In this document: positions 1 through 16,766 of the stretch, one piece after another
How the letters are laid out: each line of letters starts with the position of its first letter
How positions within the stretch are numbered: position 1 is the stretch's first letter
Assembly (NCBI GenBank): GCA_024345305.1
Contig: BRON01000004.1
Coordinates: 1,922,001-1,986,000, forward strand
Reading direction: 5' to 3'
DNA from: Mrakia gelida
Taxonomy: Eukaryota; Basidiomycota; Tremellomycetes; Cystofilobasidiales; Mrakiaceae
Length of the DNA: 64,000 nt
The notes under the pieces: model-generated
Told to the model about the DNA's origin: nothing
Databases searched by the model: none
The model's input: the letters and a program-made list of their open reading frames with translations, nothing else
Made by a program: the position numbers and the translations under genes

Positions 1-3000
1 GCTGAGCCTTCGTCGACCTAAGCGTAAGCTTCGGGAAATCCTCCAACCTCAACCACTCCCTGTTCCTCTCCATCGCAGCCGTCACCAACACCCCACTCCT
101 CGAAATCGGCAACCTCTCCCCTTGTTTGCCCACGACGAACTCGCTCAGTTCCGCGAGCGTATCCGCCGCCATCGAGTCCAGGAGATGACTCTCGAGCATG
201 GTCTCCATGTTCCTAGCGATGTAACCTTGCAGGCTTGCCTTGAGGTCGTCGGCGTGGTAGAAGGACGCGTCCGAGAGGAGGGAGACCGAGTTGAGGGTGG
301 TGACGTGACGGAGGACGACGGACGAGCAGAGGAGGGTGAGTTTGTCGAGGAGGAGTTCGTTGGCTGCTGCGAGGACCTCGAAGACGAAGTCGAGGAAGGA
401 ATCGATGGTGTCCTGGTGGTGGTAGTCGAAGAGTTCGGTTCCGACGTCCTCGTAGAGGAAGCGGAAGACGGGTTTCATCGTCGACCAGGGGAGGTGGCGA
501 AGGTTGACGGTGACGGTTCCTCGTCCTCCGTTCGAAGGGTCTCGACGATTGGAGGTCCATTCGGAGTCGTCGAAGAGGGCGGAGAAGAAGGGGGATCGGG
601 AGCGGAGGATGGATTCGTGGGCTGCAACCGTTCGGTCGGAGAGCTCGATGAGGACGTCGGGACGAAGAGGGGAGGTGGATGGAGAGGAGGAGGAGGACGA
701 TTGGAGGAGAGATTGAGCGATTTCGAATGATTGGTAAAGATCGGAGGAGAGAGAAGGGGTAGGGATAGTCTTGGAACTGAGTTGGAGGATCGTCGAGAGG
801 GCTGGTAGATCGAGGGTTTCCGCGAGGAGTTTGAGTTCGTTCCGCACGGCGACGAGGTTGATGTTCCTGTTCGACAACGTCGAGTCTTGAAGTTCCCTTC
901 CGACTCTCGGATCCCACACGGCTGGAAGGTCGTCCGAGTAGAGGTACTGAAGGAGGAGAAGGACCGTGAGATGATCCGATTTCGGGAGATGAAGTCGAAC
1001 GAGTCCTTCCGGGGTTCGTTCCAACGAGACGCGACACGACGGGATCTTTTCTCCTGAGAGTAACCGACGAAGGACCGAGCTCCTCGTAGCGACGATGGCT
1101 TGATGAGCTGGGGTATCTCGTCCCGCAGCGTGGAAGACGCAGTCGCTTCCTGCGACGCCGAAGAGAGGAGGGTACGACGAGGATGGTTTCCACTGATCTG
1201 AGATTTGAACGAGTTGACGAGCAATCTTGATGTCCGATTTGACTGAGGCTGATTCCGACTCTCCTTCCTCGTCCGTAGGATCGACGTGGGTTTCCGACTC
1301 GGCGAGGAGGAACGATCCTTTTCGACCTTCCATCCAGCGACGAACGTGCGGAAGGAGGTAGGTGAGATCCTCTCCGACTGAGGGACCTTCGAGATCGATG
1401 GTTTTCGGAACGGCGTCGGCTCGGATGGCTGCGAAGGCTCCAGCTGAAGGAGAGGAAAGGAAGCGAAGGAAGCGAGAGTCAGCTCTCGGGTTCGAAGAAT
1501 CGCGTCGTTCGAGAAGAAAAGACGCGACTTACACTCGTTGGCCGAGACCTTGATGATCCGCTGAAGGAAAGGGATTCTCTGGAACTTGAAAGCCTTGGAG
1601 GACGAAGTGCTCGACTTGGTGTTTCGAGTCCGAACGAAGACGTGACCTGACTGAGTCGCGAGGATGATTCCTCCGTCCGATCCGAGAGCGACGTCCTTCA
1701 CGGCCTGTAGTTCGTTCAAAGCAAGACCATGATCTATGTCAGTACAATCTGCAGCCTCGAAAAGACCCGACTCAGTTCGAACGAGACTCTGTACGAACCG
1801 TAAACTTCTTCCTCAACGCCCAAGCCCTCTGCGGCTTAATCTGCACCCCTCCTCCCCTGCTCCCTCCTCCACTCGCAGCCGCATCCCTCTCCACCTCCGT
1901 CGGCGACGCCAACGCAAACGTGAACACGTCTCCGAGAGAGGTTAGACAGGCGAAGGTGATTCCCGACGCGGTGACCTTGACGACCTCACTTCGTTTCCTG
2001 AACTCGGGGGGACGGTAGATGGCTGATTCGGCGAAGAAGGGGGAGGTGGGGAAGTTGACTTTGGTGGATCCTCCTCGGTAGAAGCCTGCGGGGACGTAAG
2101 AGGGGATGGATTTAGCGAGCGAGGAAGAGAAAGGGAGAGGGAAGGGTAGGTGAGAGGAGGAGTGACGGAAAGGAGGGACGAACAGAGAACCTCGTTGGTC
2201 GCGAGCAAGCAAACGAGAGCGTAGTCCGTGAGCGCCAGACCTATGACAGGTTGAGAGAGAGCAGCGATCTTCCGAGGAAGGGCTTGGACGGGGTTGGAAG
2301 CGACGTCGTATCCTGAAAGCGAAGAAACGAAAAGACGCGTCGAGCAAACGCGTCGAAGAACAAAAGATCAGTTTCCCCTTCTTCTTCCTCGAACCACACC
2401 CACCCAGGATCGAGCGAAAGAGAGTGAAATCAAACTCACCAAGATGCCCATTATTATACCCCCAAGTCCACACCGCCTCGCTCGTCCAACAAGCACTCGA
2501 GCACCGACTCGCGGCCACACCCAACACCTCCTCCTTCTTCAAACTCCCTACGATCCTTCTCGGCGTCGTCTGGATCGGTTCCTCCGGTCCACTCGAAAAC
2601 TTTCCTCCACCCGAGGTGGGCGTGTCGACTTGGTAGCCGAGAACGGAGAAGCGATTGGTTCCCCAGGAGAGGATGTGGCCGTGGTTCGAAAGAGCGAGGG
2701 TGTGGTCTTGACCGAGAGCGAGGGAGACGATGGTGTGAGGGAAGTCGGGGATGGGGAGGAGATCGGGTTGGGAGTGGACGGAACGGGCTGTCGAGCGAGA
2801 GGAGAGGGAGTATTCGTCAGGAAGAAGGAGAGAGGAAGAGGGTAGAGGGAACGAGACGAGACGCGCGACTCGACCCACCTAATCGTCCTCCCGATCCATG
2901 CCCACAGAGGTTGACGTTGTTCGACGGTTCAGCCGTCACGACAGCTGCACGACCAAGACAAAATTCAGTTTAGCTCCCATCGCTCCAACCCTACTCCTTC

Positions 3001-4008
3001 CATCTATCTCGTTCGTTCGACTCACCAGTGTGAAACCTCCCCATCCTCACCTCCCTCACATTCACCGTATCGAACCTCCTCAGATCCCCTCTCTCCTTCC
3101 TTCTCTCCTCCCCACCTTCCTCCTCTACATCCTCTCGCTCGTAAACGGGTTTCTCGACGCGTCGAAGAGTGACCTTGTCCGGTAAGGAACGATCGTGAGA
3201 GTCGTCTCCTGATCCTTGACCGAGCGTGTGGTTTCGGTTCGATCCCCAGGTGAAGAGGGTCTGCGAGAAAAACGAGGGTCAGCGAGTGAGGAGAGATAGA
3301 GAGAGAAGAACGGGGTTGGGTGCTTACCTCTCCGATGCTTGAGTCCTCGGGAGGGTTGGTCTGGAGGAAAAGGAAAGGGGAGGAAGGAAGGGAAATCGTT
3401 GGTGAGCTTCGAGCCTTTTTGCTGCTCCTTCCTTCGCTCTGTCCCTACACCTCCCTCCCCCCTGCCCTCTTTTCGAGTTTAGAAAAGAAAGGAACGTATC
3501 CACTCACTCCTTCCACCGTACTATTATACAAATCCCAAGCGGTCAACCCTTCCTTATCCTTCACACCCAAATCGACCCTCTCCTCCCCTAACAGCATCCT
3601 CGCCCCCGCCAGATTCCCCACCCACAACGCCCTGTGCAGCGCCGTCCATCCCGACTCTACATCCTGGAGGTTGAGATTGATCCCTGATTTCGGCTGAGTG
3701 TCGAGGAGGAGTCGGAGGTAGTCGAGAGAGGAGGGATCGAGGGAGTAGGCGACGAGGTGGAGGATGGTGCGGCCGAGGGAGTCTCGAGCGTTGATGTCGA
3801 TTCGATCTTCCGATCTAGAGAGGGAGTGGATGGGGTTGGACCATGAAGAGCGAGAGGCGCTGGTGCTGAGGAGGGGAGCGGCCGATCCGCTGTTGGAGGA
3901 AGAGGCGAAGGGAGTTGATCCCGAGGTGCGAAGGAGGAGTCGTTTGAAGTGAGCTTTCGCTCCGTTCAAGAAGGCATTCTGCAGAGCAGGAGTTTCGGTG
4001 TAGTTCAT
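1..4008 (-). CDS. Ankyrin-RCC1-BTB protein, IBtk-like (3' end outside window)
   Basis: The start ATG at 4008-4006 opens an exon with two ankyrin-like units (DARDSLGRTILHLVAYS-type and SGWTALHRALWVGN, roughly residues 70-140). Short exons then carry RCC1 blades: LFTWGSNRNHTLG near 3.25 kb, NVNLCGHGSGGRLG near 2.9 kb, and HILSWGTNRFSVLG and AVWTWGYNNGHLG at 2.4-2.7 kb. Below 1.3 kb the frame reads like paired BTB domains, including DCVFHAAGRDTPAHQAIVA and PDVLIELSDRTVAAHESILR. Ankyrin + RCC1 + BTB is the architecture of the inhibitor of Bruton tyrosine kinase family; in other eukaryotes such proteins act as cullin-3 substrate adaptors. That role is inferred here. At least seven short introns are visible, several with ctcac/ctgac branch points. 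The C terminus and stop lie beyond base 1. Confidence 0.8.
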
Positions 4009-4573
4009 GCGACGAGGAGGAGGGGTGAGGGGAGTCGTCGGTAGCTGAAAGATCCGAAGAGAAGGGTACTCTTGGGACGTTCTTTCAGGTACAAACGGGG
4101 GGAGGAAGGGAGGGAGGGAGCTCGCGAGGGAGGAGAGGGAAAAGGTGGAGGTGGTGGGCCGGAGAGGTGGAAAGGAGGGGAGCTGGTTGGTTGAGGGAGG
4201 GCAATAAGGGAAAGGTTTTGTCCTAGAGGCGAGAGGGAGATTGTAGATGAAGAGGGGAAGGAGAGCTGGGGCTGGGCGGTGGTGGCGAAGTCGTGACGGT
4301 TTGAAGGGATCGAAGGAGAGCTCGACGCGCTTGGGAAGGAGGAGCCCGCTTCCGAGAGAGCGAGAACGTGAGTCAGAGGGGAACGTGGTCGGAGGGAGGA
4401 GAAAACTTTCTCAAGCGAGAGTGAGAGGAAACGAAGGTGTGATAGAGAGACTATTAGAAGCGAGAAGGGCCCAAATTATAGAAGCGAAGACGAAACGAGT
4501 GTGGCAAAGCGAAAGAAACGAGCGTGAAGCAAAAGGAGAGTGGAGTCGAGAAAGAACGCGAGTTGGGCTGCTA
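4009..4573. other. Intergenic: promoter of the IBtk-like gene and 3' flank of the protease
   Basis: This GA-rich (on the + strand) stretch lies between two minus-strand genes, upstream of one start codon and downstream of the other's stop. Long open frames on + contain arginine- and serine-rich low-complexity sequence without domains or splice-consistent structure. No gene is supported here. Confidence 0.6.
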
Positions 4574-6701
4574 CTAAAGAATCGGCAGCACATCCGTCCT
4601 GTTCCCCAACCCAGCCGAAAGAGTCTCTCCATCCTCTCCGTACGAGAGAGCAAGGTAGTGATTCCTGAGGAAGAGGTCTCCGAGGACAGTGAACGATTCG
4701 AGTCCTCCCTGGCAACCGAGAGAAACGCGACGCGATCAGCTCTCAGCTTCCTCGCGCTCACTGTAGAAAGATGTAGGTTAGACTCACCTGAACACCAGAA
4801 AGACAAGTCCCAGTCCCAGTCCCAGTCCCATCATCCCTCCAGGCGAGTTCCTCGACGGGGAGACCGAACGATTGCCCTGCGAGTTCGAAGAAGACGTTGG
4901 GAGCGACGGGGAAGGAAGTCTTGCAGGGGACGGTCCAGATCTCGGAGTCGGGGTCGAAGTGGGAGAGGGGTACTTGGGTGTTGATGGAGGAGGCGAGAGA
5001 GGTGGAGGTGAGAACGATGGTGGTCTGAAGGAAGGATGGGAGAGGAGGGTCAGCTCGCAGGGACGACGAGGAAGAGTCGAACTCGACTCACACCTGTATC
5101 GAGGATGACTCGAGGTTTGGTTGCCTCATCTAAGATGGAGTGACCTCCCATTCGAACGTCGGTCATGGGGATACCCCTGCGGGGAACGAGCGAGAAGAAA
5201 AGAGCGACTCAGCTTCATCATTCGTTCATTCGACTTCGACGCGTCCCTCCTTCTCGACGACTCACCAGTACAAACTACTCGTCACTCCCGTCCAAGCCAA
5301 CGCCAGTCTCCCACCCACGATCCAACTATCCTCGATCCCACCGAGAACCAACGCTCCCGCATCTCCCTCGCCACTCCCAATCGGCTGCAAACCCAGCGCG
5401 TCCGTCAACCCTCCCACCCACCCACCTCCATCCCTCCTCTCTCTCGACACGACCCTCACTCCCAAAACATTCTCCTTCAACTTCCCCTCCCCAACCGACC
5501 TCTGGAAGATCGACTGCCCTCCGTCAATCGTCGACAACCTCGCCTGAGCGAGCCCGATCAAGCCACTCGGCGTGTAGTGCGTGTAGAGGGATTGGCTGAG
5601 CTCTGTTGCGAGGGCGAGTCCGAGTTTCGGGAGGGTGAGGGTTGGGGTGAAAGGGGTGGGGGTGGTCGGGAAGGAGAGAGTTTCGGTGATGGTGTAGCCG
5701 TCGATGGTTGTGTCGTCGCCGTAGGTGATGGACCAAGGAGAGGAGGAGGAGTTGTCGAAGGTTGAAGAGGCAGTGGAGGAGTAGGAGGAGTGGTTGGAGA
5801 GGGAGCAGGAAGGGCAGGTGGAGGAGAAGAGCCAGATGTCTGTTGAGCCTGAGAAAGAAGAGACGCAGAAGGAACGAGAGGGAGGAGGTCGGTAAGAGGG
5901 AGAGCGAACGCGTCCAGAAGAACGAGGGGAGGGAAGCGAAGACGAACCTGTATCGAAACTGAGCTTCATGCTTTGAGGAGGAGTTCCGATCGAGAGAACG
6001 CCGTAGTACTGGTCAAGAGACGAAGGAACCTCGTCAGTCGTGCGAACGGGGGACGAAGGACGAAAGAGTCAACTCACGTCGTCGTTGATTCCATTCCTCC
6101 CTCTCACAACGTCTCCTCCCCAGCCCTCGTCCAACACAATCGTCAAACCCTTCCCAACACCCTCCACAAGCTTCCCAACACCTCCCAGCAGTCCTCCGAC
6201 CCCGCCGAGCAGCCCTCCAACCAAACCAGCAACGGGACCTGGCGGCGTTCCTCCTCCTCCTCCGACGGGTGGAAGAGCTGCCAGCTTCCCTCCTCCCCCG
6301 TCACCTCCCAGGAGACCCTTCACGGACGAAAGCAGCCCTCTTTCCTCTCTGCTCTTCCTCCTCCTTGCCCGACCAACCTCAACCGAAGCCCCAAGGAAGA
6401 CGTCAACGTTCAGGTCTAGGGAAACGACGTTCCATTGCGCGAGGATGGAAGTGAGCTGCTCGAGAGGAGCGAGAAGGGAGGACGAGATTGAGGAAGGAGC
6501 CGAGTGAGTGAGGGGGATTCGAATGGTGCTTTTGGTGATAGCTCTGGGTGGGGTCCTGCGAAGAAACGGTGAAAGGAAGGAAGGAGTGAGCTCAAGGAGG
6601 CGGGGAGGGGAGGGAGCAGAGAGAGCTCACGGTTTGGCTGTTGCTGCTGCTAAGACCGAGAACGAAAGAAGGACGAGTTGAAGGAGTGTGGGAGAGACCA
6701 T
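4574..6701 (-). CDS. Secreted pepsin-like aspartic protease (family A1)
   Basis: The start at 6701 gives a classic signal peptide (MVSPTLLQLVLLSFSVLAAA, then TAKP). A glycine-rich propeptide follows, with GGLLGGVGGLLGGVGKL near 6.2 kb. The first catalytic aspartate sits in YYGVLSIGTPPQSMKLSFDTG, split from GSTDIWLFSSTCPSC by an intron with a GTTCGT donor at 5947. The flap-like WSITYGDDTTIDGYTI follows. The second aspartate is in KPRVILDTG near 5.1 kb. The C-terminal strand FTVLGDLFLRNHYLALSYG is the family hallmark, and the stop is TAG at 4576-4574. A four-fold GGGACT hexamer repeat near 4.81 kb encodes a Gly-Thr tract. It probably acts as a secreted or wall-associated endopeptidase. The family call is firm; substrate and location after secretion are unknown. 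Confidence 0.88.
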
Positions 6702-7453
6702 CGGTCTGTGAACGAAGAAGGAAGAGGATGGAGGTCGAGAGGAAGGAGGAGGGACGGCCGTCTTGAGGACGAAGGGAGGAGGGGTCGATTCGTCGGGTTC
6801 CTGAGCAAGAGGGGAGGCTGGACCTGATGCCGATGGAATCTTATTTCACGGAGCTCATATTCGAGGTCATCGTGTTCCGAGCTGATCAGTAGACGAGAGG
6901 GGGGTCCGAATAAACGAGACCGTTGGGAGCTGGTGAGGACGAGAGCGGGAAGATGGGAGGGAGGGAAGAGGAGGTCGTTCCGTCTTGAGCTTGGGTTCTG
7001 CCTTCGATGCTACCGATTTGGAGATTCGAGGAGACACTGAGAGAGGGGTTAAGGGATCGAGAGGTAGGTTTCTGGCATCCTCGAGGTATAGCGACGATGA
7101 AAGTTGCGACCGCAAAGACGAGAAGAAGGAGAGTCGAGCTGCGTCGATTTCGTTTGACCTCGACGACCGTCTCCCTCCGTTCTCCTTTCCTACATCTGAC
7201 TTTCCAACGCTTCCTCGATTCTAAGCCAAAGCTACATGGTTCGTGTAAAGAGACATCAAAAGAAGGAAAGAGGACTGTTCGTGGCGCGCGAGAGAGAAGG
7301 GGAAGGGAAGGAAAAGGGAGGGTCGTCAAGAAAGGAAAGAAGGAGCACGGACTAGGGCAAGAGGACTACAACGATGAAACAAGACACAAAGAGCCCAAGA
7401 GCGACAAGGGAGAGGCGTAAACATAAACAAAGGAACTACCGACACAGAGTGTT
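6702..7453. other. Intergenic, no supported gene
   Basis: Upstream region of the protease and 3' flank of the membrane-protein gene. A minus-strand open stretch (about 7329-6886) includes one hydrophobic run (STLLLLVFAVATFIVAIP) but has no ATG in frame and no convincing splice partner, so it is not called as a gene. Confidence 0.5.
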
Positions 7454-9826
7454 CTAAAACCTCGCTCCGTGCTGGAACGACGTCGACGCCGGAGGACTCA
7501 TCAACCTCACCACCTCCCCTCCTCCCTCTCCCAGATCCACCACCTCCTCTTCCTCCCCATCCAACACCTCTTCCTCTTCGAGCTCAAACTCCAACCGCTC
7601 AGCTCTCTTCCTCTCTTCCTCCCTCGCCCTCGTTCGCGTGCTCCAGCTACCTCCTCCTCCGGACCTCGGTGTCGTGGGACTCGTCGTCGTCGTCGACTTT
7701 GGAGTCGTAGGACTCGTCGGCACCGCTTTCCTTCCCGACGCCAGCAGGCCCTCCTGTTCCTCCCTCCTCTCAGGCGGAGGGAAGAACAAGTCCCCTCTCC
7801 TACCCATTGCGGTGCCCGTCTCATCGTCCTCCTCCCTCTCCCACCCAACCTTGGGCAGCGGCACCACCTCCCTCACGAGGGCTATGAGCGCCCAGAGTTG
7901 GATGCTCCACGCGCAGAGGATAGCGAGCGAGGGAGCGTAGTCGATAAAGAAGGAGGTGGGGTCGGAGGGAGGGGAGGGGTTGGATTCGGATATGGGTGGG
8001 TAGGAGGGGACGGGCGGGAGGGTGAAGAGGATGGTTGGGATTGGGTAGAGGAGCAAAGGGAGAAGGGTAGGTAGGAGGTGGGTGGGGAGACGCTTGGGGA
8101 GGGGGAGGTGTTTTTGGAGGTGGGTGGGGAGGAAGAGGCTGGAGAGAAGAAAAGGAGGGAGAGTCAGTTTAGTGGACGCGTTGGGGAGAAGAGCGAGAGG
8201 GCGAGATGGGCTTACTAGGAGGCTGAGATCCAGGTCGTTAAGGAGCTGAGGACAATGAGGGAGATGTCGGCTCCGTCTATGGAGAAAAAAACAAGAAGAA
8301 GGCGAGGTCAGCGCGTGAACGAGAAAGAGAAACGACGCGTCGAGATTCGAGGTCGAGTTTTCGACGGCTGATCAACTCACCTGTCTCGTATCCCCAAATT
8401 ACCCATCCAACTGAGCCAAACACGACTCCCAGCGACAGGAGACCGAGAACATCGAAGTACCAACGCCGTTCTCCGTCCTCCTCGCGCTCAACCCCATCCT
8501 TCCACCCGCTCGACGACGCGCCTCCGCCCACCTCCTCAACGACACCCCACGACTCCCCTTCCTCAACCACCAGCATCTCACCTCCTCCTGTCTCCAGCGA
8601 TCCATACCCACCGCCCGTCCCACTCCTCAGCGGCGAAGGCGAAGCCAACCCAACCACCTCCTCCTCGTCGTTGGGTAGATCCCACATCACTCTCGCTTCG
8701 CCCTCCACCAACGCGCTCTCTCCCTTCAGACACACCAGCGCCAGTGAGAGGAGGTTGCATGCGAGGAGGAAGTAGACTGTTTGGAAGATGGCGGAGGCGA
8801 AGAGGGTGATGGTGACGAAGGTGCGATTGAGAGGAGGAGGAGTCCAACGAGGTGGATCGGAGGAGTTGGGAGTGGGAGAATCAGGCCAGAGGTGAAGGGT
8901 GTAGAGAGTTATGGCCATGGTGAAGGCTGGAAAATAGGACGTGTAGGGGGTTCGTTAGATGGGGAAGAAGGCAAGCGAGAGAGAAAGACGGTGGGGTTGG
9001 TGGGGAGGGAACGAGGAGGACGATGCTCACAAAGGAAGAAGTACGATAAGGAAGCGACCAAGCTGAACTCGAGCCGGATCCGAAGGAGGTTGAAGCGAGT
9101 TGGGGTCAAGAGATCTGCGAGTCGACTATAGAGATGGCAAGAAGGTGAAGACGGAGGTCAGCGAACGAGCTCTCCGAGTTTGGACCATGCCTCGTTTGTT
9201 CCTCCAGAGCTCCCGAGACATCGTTGAAGAGCCCTCCTCGACCTCTCCATCCCCAAGCCACTCCGATACGAGTGCAGAGCCTTTTGTAGACCTCAAAGAA
9301 CGAACAACAAGAGCCGACTGAAGGGATCGAGGCGGGACTCAGGTCACCTCGACCCTCCTCCACCTTCGAGCTCATCCCTTCCGTGTCTTCGCGAGCGTTC
9401 TCAAGATGAGAAGGAACACGTCGCGCGGCGGACTCACCATACGACGACGAGTCCTATGCCTACGAGAGAAGCCACTCCTAGCAGATACTGAGCTTGATAA
9501 TCTAGGCCCGCGACGAAAGAAGGAGAGGGTAGGGCAAGAAGGTCAGGAATCCCTTAGCTCGAGAGGGCGAGGTCGCTGCCTTCCTTCCACTCTCCTGCCT
9601 CTGCTAGACGCTTACCAGACTGGTAACCCTGACCAGCATTCTCTCTTACAGCTGTCCATAGCCAGGTCGATGCTCCGAAGACGACGACGAAAGCGTGAAG
9701 CAAGATTCTCGAGTGGGAATGGAGGAAGGGGGAGGTCGAGCTGCTGCTCGAGGTGCCGTCCGAGAACGCCGAACGAGAACAGACGAGGGAGAAGAGCCGA
9801 GAGGGTAGGGTTGATAGCGAGTTCAT
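7454..9826 (-). CDS. Multi-pass membrane protein of unknown function
   Basis: The start ATG is at 9826 (MNSLSTLPSRLFSLVCSRSA) and the stop TAG at 7456-7454 after FQHGARF. Splice-joined exons give about seven to eight hydrophobic segments. Examples are ILLHAFVVVFGASTWLWTAV, YLLGVASLVGIGLVVVW, FVTITLFASAIFQTVYFLLA, VLGLLSLGVVFGSVGWVIWG, ADISLIVLSSLTTW and SLAILCAWSIQLWALIALV. An acidic, serine/glycine-rich cytosolic-looking loop lies at about 8.45-8.70 kb, and a low-complexity acidic tail ends the protein. No family motif is recognised. It could be a fungal-specific plasma-membrane or endomembrane protein. Donor and acceptor signals around 9.6, 9.48, 9.2, 9.05, 8.37 and 8.2 kb keep the frame open. 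Confidence 0.6.
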
Positions 9827-14084
<4,258 letters not shown>

Positions 14085-14457
14085 AACCATCCCACCCATC
14101 CCGACCTCTTCTTCCTCTTCTTGCGTCCCTTATGTCAGACTTCTCTTTCGATTTTCGTTCCCTCGTCTCCTTCTCCTTCTTTACGAGACGCGTCTCTTCT
14201 TCTCACTCACGACCCTCCTTCCCTCGCCTACCTGACGATTTACGACGACCGTTACTTTACAAACGACTTTATACCCTCTACGTAAACACGCATACCTTAC
14301 GCTTCTCCCTCCGTTTTCCCTCCTACGATGTCATTTTTTTCCTCACATCGGCGTTTCGGAGGAGTCAAATCAAACGTCAGGGCGAGCATCGAAATCGAGC
14401 TCGCCTCCCTCCCTTCTCTTCTCTTCAACCCCCCACCTAGCAAAAAGCGCTACAACT
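14085..14457. other. Intergenic: SRPK 3' flank and GT8 promoter
   Basis: Pyrimidine-rich sequence between two plus-strand genes. It contains a GACGCGTC palindrome near 14187 and T-runs near 14335. No open frame with gene-like features was found. Confidence 0.5.
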
Positions 14458-16230
14458 ATGACCATCGCTCCCTCCCCCACCGACTCCTGTGCCTGGGTAG
14501 CTCTCTGCACCAAGAGCTCGTACCTGTCAGTCCCGCCCTTCCTCCCTCCCAGCTCGCTTCTCGAGCTCACCCCCTCCCCTCCCTTCCCGCTCGCTCACCT
14601 CCGTCCCCTCCCCTTCCTCACAGGCAAGGTCTCCTCGTCCTCAACTACGCTCTTAAACACACCTCCCCTCCTTCCAGGTACCCCCTCGTCGCTATGATCA
14701 CCGCTCCCTTCCCCGCTGATGCGAGGGAGGTGTGTCGCAAAGCGGGCATCCTGATGAAGGAGGTGCCGAGCTTGAAACCGACCGAGGGGACGCACGAGTT
14801 GAACGAACATGATAAGAGGTTCGAGGATACTTGGACGAAGCTCAGGTGGGTGGGCGCTCTGACTGATCTCTCTCTTTCGACTGGAACGGGGGGGGGGGAT
14901 CTTGGTTGAAGAAGGGGAGCGAGGGAGGGATATAATGGGTGCTGACGAGCTTCCTTTGGCGGGCGACGCAAAAGGGCTTTCGAATGGGTCGAGTACTCGG
15001 TGAGTTTTTGCCTCCTCCTGCTCGTTTGATGGGGAGCTGAGCTGACCTTGATGTGTGGGCTTTGACAGAGGATCATCACGCTCGATTGTGATATGCTCGT
15101 TCTCAAGTAAGCAGCAGCGAACCTCTCCCTTCCCCACTCGCGAGCGAGCGAGCTCGATTCAGCCCAACTGACTGATTGAGCTCTCCTTCGTTCTGTTTCC
15201 CAGAAACATGGACGATTTGTTCACTCTGCCTTTGCCTGGTGAGTTGATCTTCGATTCGAGCTCGAATCGAGGGCTTTGAAGGAGGTCGATGGTAGGGAGC
15301 TGTCGAATCGAGGCGCTCGAGCTCACCTCTTTCCTCCCACCTTTCCTCTCTTGCTCTCGCAGGACCCGATTGGATCGCCGGAACTCACGCCGACTGCTGC
15401 AACCCTCGGAAGCTCTCCCATTACCCTGAGGACTGGTTCGTCTCCCCACTTCCCCTCCCTCTTCTCTTCTCGTTCGTTCGAGCTCAAGCTCACTCCCTCC
15501 CCGTCCCTCCCTCGCGCGTCGTCGAACTCCTCAGGATCCCCTCCAACTGCGCCTACTCCTCCGTCTCACACCCCTCATGCCTCAAGCAACCCCCTCTCGA
15601 GATCAAAGCCGACTCTCCTCGTCCGTACGGACTCATCAACGGAGGTCTCATCGTTCTCACTCCCAACGTCGACCTCTTCAATCAACTCGTCGTCTTCCTC
15701 AGGACTAGTCCGTTGATCCCCACCTTCAACTTCGCTGATCAGGATTTGTATGCTGCGTGAGTGGTCCTCCTCTTTCCTACCTCTAATCGTGGTGATGTGA
15801 GGAGAAGGAGGAAGAACTGACGCCTCGTTTGCTTCGCACGTTCGCCTCTCGTCTTCGTTCAGCTTCTTCAAGAACCGCTGGGTCCCAGTCCCCTACGTCA
15901 ACAACGCTCTCAAGACCTTGCGAATCATCCACCCGGATCTCTGGAGAGACGAGGAGGTCAAGAACATCCACTACATGTGCGTTAAGCTCCTCCCTCCTTC
16001 TCCTCGCTCAATCTCGACGCGTCTCGCTCTCGCTGACCTTCGTTTCGTTGTCATCCAGCCTCGACAAACCCTGGCAAGCTACCCGAGACAAGCCCTCCGC
16101 TGCCTCCGCTGACCCAAGCACGCAGTACCTGCACGGATTGTGGTGGGATGTGTACGAGAAGTGGTTGAAGGAGCAGAAGGAGGTGGAGGGGAGTGGGTGG
16201 GAGATCGTGGATGCTTGGGTCGCTCATTAG
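14458..16230 (+). CDS. Family 8 glycosyltransferase (glycogenin/galactinol-synthase-like)
   Basis: The first exon begins MTIAPSPTDSCAWVALCTKS. After introns the chain shows YPLVAMITAPFPADAREVC, a helix ending in KRFEDTWTKLR, then the metal-binding DxD region RIITLDCDMLVLK-NMDDLF. Next come PDWIAGTHADCCNPRKLSHY, YGLINGGLIVLTPNVDLF and FNFADQDLYAAFF. The end is TQYLHGLWWDVYEKWLKEQ with the stop TAG at 16228-16230. Order and motifs match GT8 retaining transferases that use UDP-sugars. Fungal members resemble glycogenin or galactinol synthase, but the acceptor cannot be told from sequence. The gene has about nine exons with ctgac branch points. The stop lies only 6 bp from the stop of a truncated F-box fragment on the other strand. 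Confidence 0.85.
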
Positions 16231-16236
16231 ATTCCA

Positions 16237-16766
16237 TTAAAGGGTTGAGGGGTTTACGGCTGAGTTGGGTTGGCTCATTACTAGTAGAAGAGGGATTTGT
16301 TTCACGTCTTGTGCGGATTCGAACTGGAAGAGAGGATGGAGGGAGAGGAAAGGCTCGAGCTGAGGGTGATGAGATTGGTCCTGAGCGAAGAGACGAGCGA
16401 GCGGTGAAGGCAGAAAGTTAGCACGACCCTTTCAGCATACGAAGCGAGAGATAGAAGATGCTCGAGACTCACTCTGGAGCAGAGCAACTTGGTCATGGTC
16501 TCGAAGCCCACGATCTCGAGGTTGTTGTAGAGGAGAGGGGAGGAGAGTTGGAGGAAGGCGAAAGAGACGAGGCAGGTGATGGCGAGGCTGGAGGGCTCGC
16601 AAAAGCGGAGGATCTCGTGTTTGAGCTCGAGGGGCAGAGTGGGAAGAGGCTTTGATGTTGGTTCGGAGAGGAAGGTGGGAGCGAGTGAAGGGAGGTGCTG
16701 TCGAAGGGCCGTTGAAGGGGGAGGGAGGGACGAGGAGGAGGAGGAGGAGAGGGAAGAAGAGCTCAT
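16237..16766 (-). pseudogene. Truncated F-box-like fragment (copy D)
   Basis: The ATG at 16766 opens a serine-rich leader followed by the F-box-like stretch LPTLPLELKHEILRFCEPSS and LQLSSPLLYNNLEIVGFE, ending LCSR at a GTGAGT donor (16472). The second exon begins at 16380 with DQSHHPQLEPFLSLH. This matches DVSHQPQLEPYLSLT at the same place in the copy at 20438. Homology then stops, and the frame ends in TAA at 16239-16237, six bases beyond the converging GT8 stop codon. The C-terminal 190 or so residues of the family are missing. It is read as a remnant cut off by rearrangement against the GT8 gene; a short expressed F-box-only protein cannot be excluded. Confidence 0.65.

Noticed and set aside
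213..1193. Long Arg/Pro-rich minus-strand frame
   Set aside because: It is the shadow of the BTB-encoding frame on the same strand, which has domain-like content.
3230..3250. GGTTCGATCCC resembling a tRNA T-arm
   Set aside because: It lies within an RCC1-encoding exon and there is no cloverleaf around it.
6886..7329. Minus-strand open frame with a hydrophobic run, possible small membrane protein
   Set aside because: No ATG in frame, no splice partner, and it lies in a 3'/5' flank. One hydrophobic run is not enough.
14889..14899. Run of about ten G residues inside a GT8 intron
   Set aside because: Could be a quadruplex-prone run or a sequencing-sensitive site, but it is short and within an intron with normal splice signals.
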